Position numbers and translations under genes: made by a program. From NCBI RefSeq assembly GCF_015221875.1, contig NZ_JACYGY010000003.1:1-46429 (forward strand): DNA of 46,429 bases, written 5' to 3'. This document shows, piece after piece, positions 9,179 through 16,916 of the stretch. Below the pieces are notes generated by a model, which saw only the letters and a list, made by a program, of their open reading frames with translations, was not told the DNA's origin and ran no database searches. This DNA is from Dyadobacter subterraneus. GTDB lineage: Bacteria; Bacteroidota; Bacteroidia; Cytophagales; Spirosomataceae. Positions within the stretch are counted from its first letter, which is position 1, and each line of letters starts with the position of its first letter.

Positions 9179-9727
9179 TTATTTTAAGATGATGTGCTTT
9201 CTTAAAAAATTAAGTGCCTTAGTAAGATGGTTTTCAGCTGTTTTAGGAGATATTGAAAGCTGTGAAGATATTTCCTGCGTGCTAAATCCGTTTTCCCTGC
9301 TCAACAGAAAAACCCGTTGACACTGTTCAGGAAGCCTCTCTACAAGATCGGATATTTGATCTTTCAAAGCATTGAATAACACTATATTTTCTGTGCTGTT
9401 TTCTGATTTCTTTAAATCACGCGTAATAGCTTCAAGATGTTTTTGATGAATATTATTGGTGCGGTAATACTGTGCTACTTTCAGTTTGACAGACCGAAAA
9501 AGATAATTTTCGATTGGTCCGTCTACATCAAGTTCATTTCTGCGTTCCCAGATTGATTTAAAAATATCTTGAACTATCTCTTTTGATTGCTCCTGATCCT
9601 TGATGTAGTAAAAACACAAAGAGTATAAATCTTTCCAATATTTATTATATATAGTCTCAAAAGCCTCTGCGTTGATCGGGTAAGAAATTACAATGGGAAG
9701 AAAAGAGGGATCTCCGCAGGCGGTCAT
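9179..9727 (-). CDS. ECF RNA polymerase sigma factor (FecI/Bacteroidota type)
   Basis: 182 aa. Region 2 spans about 20-90 (FETIYNKYWKDLYSLCFYYI, DQEQSKEIVQDIFKSIWERR). Region 4 spans about 125-180 (LVERLPEQCQRVFLLSRENG then FSTQEISSQLSISPKTAENH), the helix-turn-helix that reads the -35 box. The length and motifs fit the sigma factors paired with FecR and SusC/TonB receptors. It is the first gene of the leftward locus and probably drives the receptor operon, perhaps also itself. A TAnnTTTG box lies about 23 nt upstream of the ATG. Confidence 0.92.
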   Translation of the reverse strand: MTACGDPSFLPIVISYPINAEAFETIYNKYWKDLYSLCFYYIKDQEQSKEIVQDIFKSIWERRNELDVDGPIENYLFRSVKLKVAQYYRTNNIHQKHLEAITRDLKKSENSTENIVLFNALKDQISDLVERLPEQCQRVFLLSRENGFSTQEISSQLSISPKTAENHLTKALNFLRKHIILK

Positions 9728-9749
9728 GAGCTGGCAAATTTAATTTTTG

Positions 9750-9757
9750 CAAAGCTA
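9750..9757 (-). promoter_or_regulatory. Candidate Bacteroidota -7 box for the sigma-factor gene
   Basis: On the minus strand this reads TAGCTTTG, an exact match to the Bacteroidota TAnnTTTG -7 element, 23 nt before the sigma-factor ATG. No convincing TTG -33 element is seen at the right distance, so support rests on the -7 box and position. Confidence 0.4.
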
Positions 9758-10260
9758 AAACTTATTTAGACATGTTAAAAATAAGTTAAAGTAAAGTTTT
9801 ATAGATCTTCATTTAGCATTATTTAAGGATGTAAATTTCATTGACCTTTGCAGAGAGTTGTCGAATCACGGTCTAAATGAACTACAAATTCCGTTGAGTC
9901 GCCAATTGTTTCACGCCCATCTGACCCTTCGATGGTTCAAAGTCTAAATAACCATCTTAGCAATTTATTGTAAGTCTTCTAAAAAGTGGTTCGATAACTG
10001 TTCGGGAAGGGGTATAAAATGGGCAACGGTTGTTTATGAAAGTTCTTAGAATAGTGCAAGGGCAGATCCATTCTTCTATTTTATTCCGCAAAGCAGGTGC
10101 ACTAGGTATCGGTGAGGCTCTCGTCCATCCCATGCGACTGGTCCGCCTACCATGCGTATGGTGCTTTTTGTTCAATTTTCTCATGCAGTGTTTTATGCTC
10201 ATAACCATTACCATATATTTTTATACTTTACATGTAACCATTAACTTCAAATATGTAAAG
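9758..10260. other. Intergenic stretch without a recognised gene
   Basis: An AT-rich region upstream of the divergent sigma-factor gene. A weak open frame enters the following gene from a TTG at 10030, but its translation (many Cys, Leu and Phe, no family pattern) does not look like the protein that follows. No RNA gene or mobile-element end was recognised. Confidence 0.4.
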
Positions 10261-10938
10261 ATGTTTGCTTCCATTTGCTGCACTAGCCTTACTTTGCAAA
10301 TTTCCTACCAAAAAGCTGCCGAAGGTCTGAATGATATGCCTTCAATTCGTGCGGTTTCGTTAATCGGTGTTCCGCAGAAAGATGTGACTTTTGACAGCCG
10401 CACTTCTACCATTACCTTAAAGTTGTCCGCAATTTTGGAAAACGGCTTGAAACCAGAGCTTGAACTTTCCGACGGAGCGGAGGTTGTCAGTGGACTTTTG
10501 CCGGACAATACGATCGATCTCGCATCCTATCGCCTGTGCAACCCGACCGCGGAAAAGCAGATTTTCCTGCGAATTTCTGACGGATCTGAAAATTCCACTT
10601 ATATTCTCCAAATCGTCCAAACCGGTAAACTAAAAGTTATCAGTGAAATCCGCGATCTCACTTTTTCAAGAAAAACGAAGCGACTTGAAATGAGCTTGCA
10701 AGTTGAAATTTTGTATACCAATCCCAGCATTACCACGCTCATTTTTACAAATCTTGCAACCGGCGCATCTGCCCTAATCAACGCCGATGCAGCCTGCCTC
10801 AATTCCTGTAAAAGTACCGCTTTAAATCAGCTAATTTTTCCGCTCGGCTCGCCGATCGAGCACGACTTGACCCCGGGCACTTACAGCATTGCTTTTAATG
10901 GTTTAGAATTCCCTCAAAAGCTTATTACCACAGAATAA
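10261..10938 (+). CDS. Hypothetical secreted protein with Ig-like modules
   Basis: About 225 aa if begun at the ATG at 10261; the frame stays open upstream to 10030 from a TTG, but that part looks non-coding. The start MFASICCTSLTLQIS could be a weak signal or lipobox-like sequence. The body (MPSIRAVSLIGVPQKDVTFD, then ITLKLSAILENGLKPELELS, then ISDGSENSTYILQIV) follows the pattern of small beta-sandwich repeats in Bacteroidota surface proteins (DUF5018-like): a strand, LxP after a short loop, and DGxxxxYxLxV at the end. A second module follows (TLIFTNLATGASALI, LTPGTYSIAF). No specific function is recognised. It is isolated on the plus strand among gene remnants. Confidence 0.45.
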   Translation: MFASICCTSLTLQISYQKAAEGLNDMPSIRAVSLIGVPQKDVTFDSRTSTITLKLSAILENGLKPELELSDGAEVVSGLLPDNTIDLASYRLCNPTAEKQIFLRISDGSENSTYILQIVQTGKLKVISEIRDLTFSRKTKRLEMSLQVEILYTNPSITTLIFTNLATGASALINADAACLNSCKSTALNQLIFPLGSPIEHDLTPGTYSIAFNGLEFPQKLITTE

Positions 10939-10967
10939 CACAAAAATTAATAGAAATCGTCTCTGAC

Positions 10968-10986
10968 TTTCGGCATACTGCCGAAA
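10968..10986. repeat. 8-bp perfect hairpin after the 10261-10938 gene
   Basis: TTTCGGCA (10968-10975) pairs with TGCCGAAA (10979-10986) around TAC, 29 nt after the upstream stop. No T-run follows directly, so it may be only part of a terminator. Confidence 0.45.
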
Positions 10987-11017
10987 CAAATTAGAGTATA
11001 GGGTTGACTAAAAAATG

Positions 11018-11047
11018 CGGCAGCGACCTCTGCCGTACTTTCTTTTA
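11018..11047 (+). terminator. Probable rho-independent terminator
   Basis: CGGCAG (11018-11023) pairs with CTGCCG (11030-11035), and TACTTTCTTTT follows. It lies about 80 nt downstream of the 10261-10938 gene and would terminate its transcript. Confidence 0.55.
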
Positions 11048-11145
11048 ATCTAACCCATTATCATAAAATTACTTTTACAACAAATAAATGGTGTTACAAC
11101 CAATGTGCAAAATTTAGGGTCTTATTGAGAAATAGACTTTCACTT

Positions 11146-11425
11146 ATGAGACAAGCACTTACTATTCTGGTACTGTTGCATTTGCAGCTAGGCTGCAAAA
11201 AGGGCACTGACAACAAGCCAGGTGAAATTGAAGCTACTATAAAAGGGTATGTTATCTCCGGGTAACTGGGACAAAGGCTGTAGTAGGGAGGGGTTTGAAA
11301 TTAAAATTAGCGCTGATAGCTATTTGATTAGTAACTCAATTCGATCCGATTACGAAAACCCAAACTCATGGCAGGTCTCAGTTTGGATACGCTACGAATC
11401 AGCCAGTCCAGATAGTTGCAGTTAA
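11146..11425 (+). pseudogene. Small lipoprotein gene with a frameshift
   Basis: The ATG at 11146 opens MRQALTILVLLHLQLGCKKG, a signal peptide with lipobox LQLGC, and runs to a stop at 11265 after GYVISG. Skipping one T at about 11263, the next frame continues as NWDKGCSREGFEIKISADSY and QVSVWIRYESASPDSCS to a stop at 11425. Both parts look like one small secreted protein (~92 aa). Either this is a one-base frameshift pseudogene or the 39-aa product is real. The family is not recognised. Confidence 0.5.
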
Positions 11426-11541
11426 GCCACGAATCGGATTAAATTCTGTCTATTCGAAAGAAATTATAATTAGAATATTGCGAATTATAAGTTGAAAGGG
11501 TTAATTCTCTGGTTCAGAACACTTAGACTCTTCATAAATAA

Positions 11542-11742
11542 GGAAAAGCGGCATTCACGTCCTGGTACCTGATGAATGATTGGCTAAGTCAGTTTGCGTC
11601 TAAGGTTGACTTTTCGTGGTGGCTGATTGCTTTTACAGGCATAATGTCTTTATGCATTGCCCTGTTCACGATAAGCTTTCAGGCCATCAAGGCGGCCTTA
11701 ATGATTCCTGTGCAATCATTAAGGGGCGAGGTATCCAGCTAG
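11542..11742 (+). pseudogene. C-terminal remnant of a MacB/FtsX-type ABC permease
   Basis: An open frame without an N-terminus reads WYLMNDWLSQFASKVDFSWW, then LIAFTGIMSLCIALFTISFQ and AIKAALMIPVQSLRGE to a TAG. This is the characteristic end of Bacteroidota MacB/FtsX permeases: the LxxFAYRI-type segment, the last membrane helix and the xxPVxSLRxE tail. The remaining ~730 residues are absent from the window. It is a dead end-piece, evidence of deletion or rearrangement here. Confidence 0.82.
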
Positions 11743-12247
11743 GGGCTTAGGTTCTTACAACCGGGATGAAGGCCTAGAAAATCCTTTACACGAAAGTTGT
11801 GACGGTTTTTGGCAGTTCTTTTAATTTAATCCGTTTTAAGCAATCGAATCGTATAAATAGTAAATAGCAAACGGGAACATGTTCTTCTTGATGCTTACTG
11901 AATATTAATTAAAAACCAGACCATGTCGGAACAAAGCAGTATCGAGGAAATCTTTTTCAGATATCTCTTGCAATATCAATTTGAAAAACTGCTTAGCCTA
12001 TTCTATGGCAATAGGTATACATCTATATCTGAAGCCCCTTTCTGTTAAAAGTAATTCAAGTCTATGGTTTTTTAACGTCTACAAAAGGCAAAACCATTTT
12101 TATTCTTCGAATTTTCAGGAAGCTGCCAGGATTGACTATGGGAAAAGCGGACAGCATTTTTGTGAAAGCAAAATTCACGAAAAAGACAGGCGGAATTTGA
12201 GAGTCAACCATATCAAATACTTTTACCCTTTCTAAGCTCATTATATT
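11743..12247. other. Intergenic stretch with only weak short ORFs
   Basis: The only ATG frame of note is 11923-12048 (41 aa, MSEQSSIEEIFFRYLLQYQF onward), which has no recognised family. An overlapping TTG frame to 12235 looks spurious. The following protease gene begins at 12248. No structural RNA or mobile-element end was recognised. Confidence 0.35.
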
Positions 12248-13255
12248 ATGCAAGCAAAAACAGTATTATCAGTTTTATTAATAATCTTTGGAACATCATT
12301 CCAATCATGCAAACAAAATAATCCAATTGTTCCAAGAAGTGATCTGCATGTCCCCAAAATTGAGGAAATACTAAATGGTAACGACCAAAACCTGATCAAC
12401 CTGCTCAACAAGGTAAGGGGAAGCGTTGGAAGACGAGGCGCAGTGTCAAAAACCATATGGAGTAGAAAAAACGATTATGGCTTGGGTTTGTATATAAGTG
12501 CTAATCATGTTTATAACATATCTGGATGGAATTCCCGAAATGCCCAATTCTTTGATTTATCGTCGGAAAACCTTGGCATTTTCGAAACTTCACAAATTCC
12601 TCCAATTAACGGAAGCATAGCCTTAGGCAATACGCTGATAGCAGATTTTCCTCTCATGCATTTTAATATTTCTTCTGGTGCCACCAATAAGACCCTATTA
12701 CCTATAGAGGATTTTTATTTGGGCATCATCGATAATCAAAGGGCTGAGCAAGGACCGTTACCCAAATATCCTGAGCTTATTAAAACCTCTGCACCATTAC
12801 AGCTATATGATCCAGAAAACCGTACAAGAGCAAATCAAACATGGAATACCTCTATTGCAGGTGAAAAAGTAATTGCAGTTGGCTATCCTCAGGATGAGAC
12901 CAACTATCCCAATGGGGCAGTTGCTTATGGTAAAATATTATCAGATACAGAAGCTGCGCAAGCCATCCAAAAATTGAAGAGCGCCGGAGATGCCGAAGGA
13001 GATATTGCTTATAATTCGAGTGCCGAATTTTTTGTAGAAGCGCAAGCAATAGCTGGTATGAGCGGAGGGGGCGTATTTAACTCAGATGGGCAATTATTAG
13101 GGATCATGGTAAGAGCGAGCGATAATGAAAATGCCCCTAAGATCATCAGAGTAGTTAAAATGTCTTATATTATATCTACAATGAAAGATTTTTACAATAG
13201 CCTATCTGAAACAGTCAAGAGCAAAATAAGGCCGTTTATAAGTGGTGAAATATGA
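12248..13255 (+). CDS. Trypsin-like serine protease lipoprotein
   Basis: 335 aa. The signal peptide ends in lipobox FQSC (Cys21), so it is probably a membrane-anchored periplasmic or surface protein. The triad of a chymotrypsin-fold protease can be placed: His87 in LYISANHVY, Asp133 in NTLIADFPLMHF and Ser272 in IAGMSGGGVFNSDGQLLGI. The last corresponds to the family GxSGGPVF...LVGI motif, with Met replacing the usual Asp/Asn and Gly replacing Pro. The region after Cys21 up to about 60 is a linker. It has no operon partner; both sides are gene remnants. The substrate is unknown. Family assignment is good, activity is inferred. Confidence 0.78.
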   Translation: MQAKTVLSVLLIIFGTSFQSCKQNNPIVPRSDLHVPKIEEILNGNDQNLINLLNKVRGSVGRRGAVSKTIWSRKNDYGLGLYISANHVYNISGWNSRNAQFFDLSSENLGIFETSQIPPINGSIALGNTLIADFPLMHFNISSGATNKTLLPIEDFYLGIIDNQRAEQGPLPKYPELIKTSAPLQLYDPENRTRANQTWNTSIAGEKVIAVGYPQDETNYPNGAVAYGKILSDTEAAQAIQKLKSAGDAEGDIAYNSSAEFFVEAQAIAGMSGGGVFNSDGQLLGIMVRASDNENAPKIIRVVKMSYIISTMKDFYNSLSETVKSKIRPFISGEI

Positions 13256-13308
13256 TCAGGCATGAGATTAAATAAGATGTATCCACCTAAGAATTTACAT
13301 CTTGGCAT

Positions 13309-13482
13309 TTAGGAATTTTTAGCTACAAAATTATTTTGCGGCAGTAAATTGAAGTATTGGCTTGGTTTTGTATCGAGTATATTTTCGAAAACATAAGTCA
13401 GCCATTGGTGTGCGTCTACTTTATGGCGTTTGCACTGGTCAGCGAAGCTGAAGATAACGGCGCTGCCTTTGCGCACCTTCAT
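13309..13482 (-). pseudogene. IS66 TnpC C-terminal remnant (minus strand)
   Basis: 57 codons on the minus strand: KGSAVIFSFADQCKRHKVDA, then HQWLTYVFENI and YFNLLPQNNF. This matches the IS66_C element (xAAxIYSFxxxCKxxxVxxxxWLxxVLxxI ... LLPQN). The catalytic part is missing. It lies head to head with another such remnant on the plus strand that begins 9 bp away. Confidence 0.72.
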
Positions 13483-13491
13483 GACTGCCTG

Positions 13492-13701
13492 CGAAAAAAT
13501 TACCTTTTTGCAGGATCACACTAAGCAGCACAGCGGGCTGCCATGATCTACTCCTTCTTTGCTATCTGCAAAAAACACAACGTCAATCCCTACAACTGGC
13601 TAAAAAACACCCTGACAAATATCTCGACAATTAACCATAAAAACGTCACCGATCTGTACCCGCAAAACGTTAACAGGGTTCAGCAATTAACAAATATGTA
13701 G
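13492..13701 (+). pseudogene. IS66 TnpC C-terminal remnant (plus strand)
   Basis: The frame reads RKNYLFAGSH, a TAA in place of the usual Glu codon, then AAQRAAMIYSFFAICKKHNV, NPYNWLKNTL, INHKNVTDLYPQN and a stop at 13699-13701. This is a complete IS66_C element of a tnpC whose other ~450 codons are absent. Recognisable homology begins exactly at the Arg that follows the conserved LG, the same codon junction where the two intact TnpC proteins in this window end. Confidence 0.82.
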
Positions 13702-13736
13702 TTGTTAGGCCGGATACATTCAGCATAATCTCTTAA

Positions 13737-13847
13737 GTTGAAGCAATCGGTTCCATTACCCGTAATTTTGCTATTGGAGCAGTTTACTATTTTGCAAATA
13801 AGATTGTAGAGGCTGAGGTAATCAAATCTACTGAAAACAATGCGTAA
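13737..13847 (+). pseudogene. Unidentified C-terminal coding remnant
   Basis: An open frame without a start reads VEAIGSITRNFAIGAVYYFA, then NKIVEAEVIKSTENNA and a TAA. The amphipathic, alanine/isoleucine-rich composition suggests a real protein end rather than chance, but I do not recognise the family. It sits just after the IS66 tail, consistent with a deletion scar. Confidence 0.3.
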
Positions 13848-13996
13848 TATGAGGTATCGTTACTTCATTTTTGTCCTGGTTTTTAGCCCGCAGAACCGTA
13901 TGATAACCCTTTGAAGCTTAACCTTAATCGCGAAGCTTCACTATTGAACTCAATGGTTTTTATAGCGAAGCTCCGCGTAACATAGTGTCAAACCTC

Positions 13997-14641
13997 TTAC
14001 TCTGTCAAAGGTTTAACCATGATGTCCTTAAAGTAAACTGTACTTTTAGGATCATGCGCCTGCAAAGCAAAGGTTCCGCTGCTCAGGATTCTGTCTTTTT
14101 CACCTTCCGATCTTTTATCGGTGTCGTTTTCTTCGTAGTCAACAACGGTTTTGTCATTGATTTTGATGGTGATGTGTTTTCCTTCCACTTTGATATATTC
14201 GGTATACCACTCATTGTCTTTTGCGTAAGTCTCTTTTACATCGCGGATGTTATAAAGACTTCCTGTGCGCTTCCAGTCAGTATGTGAGTTGTTAACCTGC
14301 ACTTCATAGCCCTTCGACGGCCAGCCAGTTTCCTGATAGGTGGTATGAATATAAATGCCTGAGTTCGATCCTGGCTTGGTCATCACCTGGGCTTTAAATT
14401 CGAAGTTTTTGAACATGTGGTTTTTTATTGGCCCTTCGTAAAACAGGTGACCTACCGGCCCGTTCACCTTAATGGCGCCGTCTTCAATTGAAAATGAGCT
14501 GGCGTTATTGCCGACTTTCCACCCTTTCAGGGATTTACCGTCAAAGATAGAGATCCATCCGTCTTGCTTAGGGGCTGAAACGGCGCTGATCAGAACTACA
14601 AGGGCTAAAAGAGCCGAAAATAAATTCATTGTCTTCTTCAT
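13997..14641 (-). CDS. DUF1080 (3-keto-disaccharide hydrolase family) secreted protein
   Basis: 214 aa with a signal peptide (about 1-23, LLALVVLISAVSA). The mature part is one DUF1080 lectin-like jelly-roll domain: WISIFDGKSLKGWKVG at the start, GSNSGIYIHTTYQETGWPSK in the middle, YEVQVNNSHTD, and an end with GTFALQAHDPKSTVYFKDI. The family includes 3-keto-glycoside hydrolases and many uncharacterised carbohydrate-binding proteins. It is probably exported to the periplasm or cell surface. It stands alone, so the substrate cannot be inferred from neighbours. Confidence 0.88.
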   Translation of the reverse strand: MKKTMNLFSALLALVVLISAVSAPKQDGWISIFDGKSLKGWKVGNNASSFSIEDGAIKVNGPVGHLFYEGPIKNHMFKNFEFKAQVMTKPGSNSGIYIHTTYQETGWPSKGYEVQVNNSHTDWKRTGSLYNIRDVKETYAKDNEWYTEYIKVEGKHITIKINDKTVVDYEENDTDKRSEGEKDRILSSGTFALQAHDPKSTVYFKDIMVKPLTE

Positions 14642-14707
14642 AAGATTGGTCTTGACACCGTTTGGATTAAATGTTGTTTTTTATTTGTAAAAAGAAGAAA
14701 ATTTATT

Positions 14708-14715
14708 CAAAACTA
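14708..14715 (-). promoter_or_regulatory. Candidate -7 box for the DUF1080 gene
   Basis: On the minus strand this reads TAGTTTTG, matching TAnnTTTG, 66 nt upstream of the DUF1080 ATG. No clear -33 element is seen. Confidence 0.35.
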
Positions 14716-14789
14716 CTCCCTGTTGCAAGGAAATAATATTTCAGGGCAAGCGCCCCTTAACCTGATTTCTACCAGAACAACAATCCCGT

Positions 14790-14797
14790 TATCTTTG
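14790..14797 (+). promoter_or_regulatory. Candidate -7 box for the ABC exporter gene
   Basis: TATCTTTG matches the TAnnTTTG consensus, 20 nt upstream of the exporter ATG, which implies a very short leader. No -33 TTG is evident at the right spacing. Confidence 0.4.
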
Positions 14798-14817
14798 CAT
14801 TTGTAATAACTTTCTGA

Positions 14818-16590
14818 ATGCGTAATCCTTATCTATCCCTGCTAGCTACCAGCTGGCGTTATGCCCGTCAGCAGAAAAACCGTTATCTGCTGGTTTACGG
14901 CATGTTTATCATGTCCAATCTTGTGCTGGCTTTACAGCCGATTCTTTATGGTTGGTTTGTTCAGTCCCTGCAAACCAAAGGCACACAGGTACTGCAAAAT
15001 GTCTGGTGGTATGCAGGCGCCTACATTGGTCTTAATCTTTTAGAATGGGCTTTTCACGGCCCGGCGCGCGTGATGGAAAGAAAGCTTGCCTTTGATCTGA
15101 GCCGCAATTTTCTTGATGAGCTCTACCATCAGTCACTTCATTTGCCCATCCGCTGGCACCAAGACCACCACAGCGGCGCGACCATCAACCGGATCAGAAA
15201 AGCTTATGAGGCACTGAAAGATTTCTTTCAGAACGGTTTTATGTTTCTTCATGCCTTTTCAAAGTTCGTTTTCTCGTTTGCCGCCATTGTATACTTTTCT
15301 CCTTTATATGGAAGTATTGGTGTTGTAATCGGAATCATTACAGTCTGGGTGATTTTCAAGTTTGATAAACCTTTCATCAAGGCACTTGATGAGACCAACG
15401 AAAAAGAGCACGTTGTCTCCTCGACGCTTTTTGACAGTCTTTCCAATATCATTACCGTGATCACGCTTCGGCTTGAAAAAAGAATGCAGGTAAGTCTTCA
15501 AATGAAAATTGCCGACGTGTTTCCTTCTTTTTTAAGAACAGTCGTAATCAACGAGTGGAAATGGTTTGTGGCAAGCCTATTCATCGGACTGATTTATGTG
15601 GTGATCACCGTAGGTTATATCTACCAGAATTATGTGCCCGGGACCATTTTTCTTGTCGGCGGGCTTGTAACGCTACTCGGCTACGTCAACCAGTTTACAA
15701 GCGTTTTTCAGGATGTGGCCTGGCAGTATACAGAAATCATCCGCTATAATACAGAGGTTCAGACGGCCCGCAGTATCGGGGAGGCTTACGCTTCTGCTCA
15801 CAGTGCGGACAGCGCAGAACCACTTCCCGAAAACTGGCAGCAGATCCAGATCAAAAATCTTAACTTTTCTCATTCGGCGGTTTACGAGAACGAGCAGAAA
15901 GCGCATAGTCTACACGGGCTTAATATCCGCATTCAAAGAGGTCAGCGCATCGCTTTTATCGGAGAAAGCGGAAGTGGCAAAAGTACGCTTCTGGCGCTAC
16001 TGCGCGGACTTTACGAGGCAGAGAAAGATGCTGAGCTTTATGTAGACGGATCGGGTAATCTTCCGCTCGAAATGCTCGCAGATACTGTCACGCTTTTTCC
16101 GCAGGATCCTGAAATCTTTGAAAATACAATCGCCTATAACATCACGCTTGGACTACCCTTTCCTGAAACTCAGATCAGACATGTCTGCGATACGGCCCAG
16201 TTCAGCACTGTGCTTGAAAAGCTGCCCAATGGTATTGAGTCTAATATCCAGGAAAAAGGTGTCAACCTTTCAGGCGGACAGAAGCAGCGCTTAGCCCTGG
16301 CAAGAGGTGTTTTGGCGGCAAAAAGCAGTGATATCATTCTTCTTGATGAACCTACCAGCAGCGTTGATCCGAAAACAGAAGCGCTCATTTATGATAACAT
16401 GTTTGAAGAGTTCAAGGATAAAGCTGTGCTTTCAGCGCTTCACCGCTTGCATCTTCTGCCCAAGTTTGATTATATCTATATTCTGAAAGACGGGCGGCTG
16501 ATTGAGGAAGGGACTTATACGGAGCTCCGGGCAAACAGTCAGATATTTTCAGATCTGATGGGTAAGGATGAGCGCGAATCAGTCGGCTGA
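14818..16590 (+). CDS. ABC transporter, fused permease and ATPase (exporter type)
   Basis: 590 aa. The N-terminal ~330 residues carry about six membrane helices of a type I exporter domain (for example YLLVYGMFIMSNLVLALQPI). The C-terminal ATPase has Walker A GESGSGKST with Lys388, signature LSGGQ at 484-488, Walker B IILLDEP with Asp510 and Glu511, and the H-loop region SALHRLHLL. It would work as a homodimer, or with a partner not seen here, to export lipid, peptide or drug; the substrate is unknown. It is a single-gene unit with its own -7 box, divergent from DUF1080. The usual D-loop follows as TSSVDPKTE. Confidence 0.93.
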   Translation: MRNPYLSLLATSWRYARQQKNRYLLVYGMFIMSNLVLALQPILYGWFVQSLQTKGTQVLQNVWWYAGAYIGLNLLEWAFHGPARVMERKLAFDLSRNFLDELYHQSLHLPIRWHQDHHSGATINRIRKAYEALKDFFQNGFMFLHAFSKFVFSFAAIVYFSPLYGSIGVVIGIITVWVIFKFDKPFIKALDETNEKEHVVSSTLFDSLSNIITVITLRLEKRMQVSLQMKIADVFPSFLRTVVINEWKWFVASLFIGLIYVVITVGYIYQNYVPGTIFLVGGLVTLLGYVNQFTSVFQDVAWQYTEIIRYNTEVQTARSIGEAYASAHSADSAEPLPENWQQIQIKNLNFSHSAVYENEQKAHSLHGLNIRIQRGQRIAFIGESGSGKSTLLALLRGLYEAEKDAELYVDGSGNLPLEMLADTVTLFPQDPEIFENTIAYNITLGLPFPETQIRHVCDTAQFSTVLEKLPNGIESNIQEKGVNLSGGQKQRLALARGVLAAKSSDIILLDEPTSSVDPKTEALIYDNMFEEFKDKAVLSALHRLHLLPKFDYIYILKDGRLIEEGTYTELRANSQIFSDLMGKDERESVG

Positions 16591-16637
16591 TATCTTCTAT
16601 TACTAATGGCAAAATGTCAGATGATGGATCGAGCCAT

Positions 16638-16669
16638 CCGTCCGACGGCTTTTTCCGCCGCCCTTCGGG
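16638..16669. repeat. GC-rich repeat with CCGTCCGACGG palindrome, copy 1
   Basis: CCGTCCGACGG (16638-16648) is followed by CTTTTTCCGCCGCCCTTCGGG. It resembles the hairpin at 16867-16898 and lies just after the ABC exporter gene. It may act as its terminator, since CTTTTT follows the palindrome. Confidence 0.5.
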
Positions 16670-16866
16670 TAAGAAAACTATCTTAGATCCATAAGAAAAT
16701 TAAAACCTGTCAATTTATCCAGCTCTAAATTTCACAGAAATAAGAACATCTTTGCCTTATGAATGACTTCTGGTGTTTCATCCTGTGACTTTTAATAATT
16801 AGTTGTTTTATTCCAGCTCAAAATACAAGAGTTTTTAGACGGTAAGCCCATGGAAACTTTTCAATA

Positions 16867-16898
16867 CCCTTCGGACGGCAAAAAAGCCGTCCGACGGG
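16867..16898. terminator. 13-bp stem hairpin with A6 loop, copy 2 of the repeat
   Basis: CCCTTCGGACGGC (16867-16879) pairs with GCCGTCCGACGGG (16886-16898), 12 of 13 positions, around AAAAAA. It contains the same CCGTCCGACGG 11-mer (16887-16897) as the repeat 249 bp to the left. It lies just after the T9SS gene end on the minus strand, so it may end both convergent transcripts, but its A/T tract is in the loop, not after the stem as in ordinary terminators. Confidence 0.55.
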
Positions 16899-16916
16899 AG
16901 GATCCGGGTAGCAAGC

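Noticed and set aside
10030..10260. N-terminal extension of the hypothetical protein at 10261-10938
   Set aside because: It begins at TTG, and its Cys/Leu/Phe-rich translation has no domain pattern, unlike the part after the ATG at 10261.
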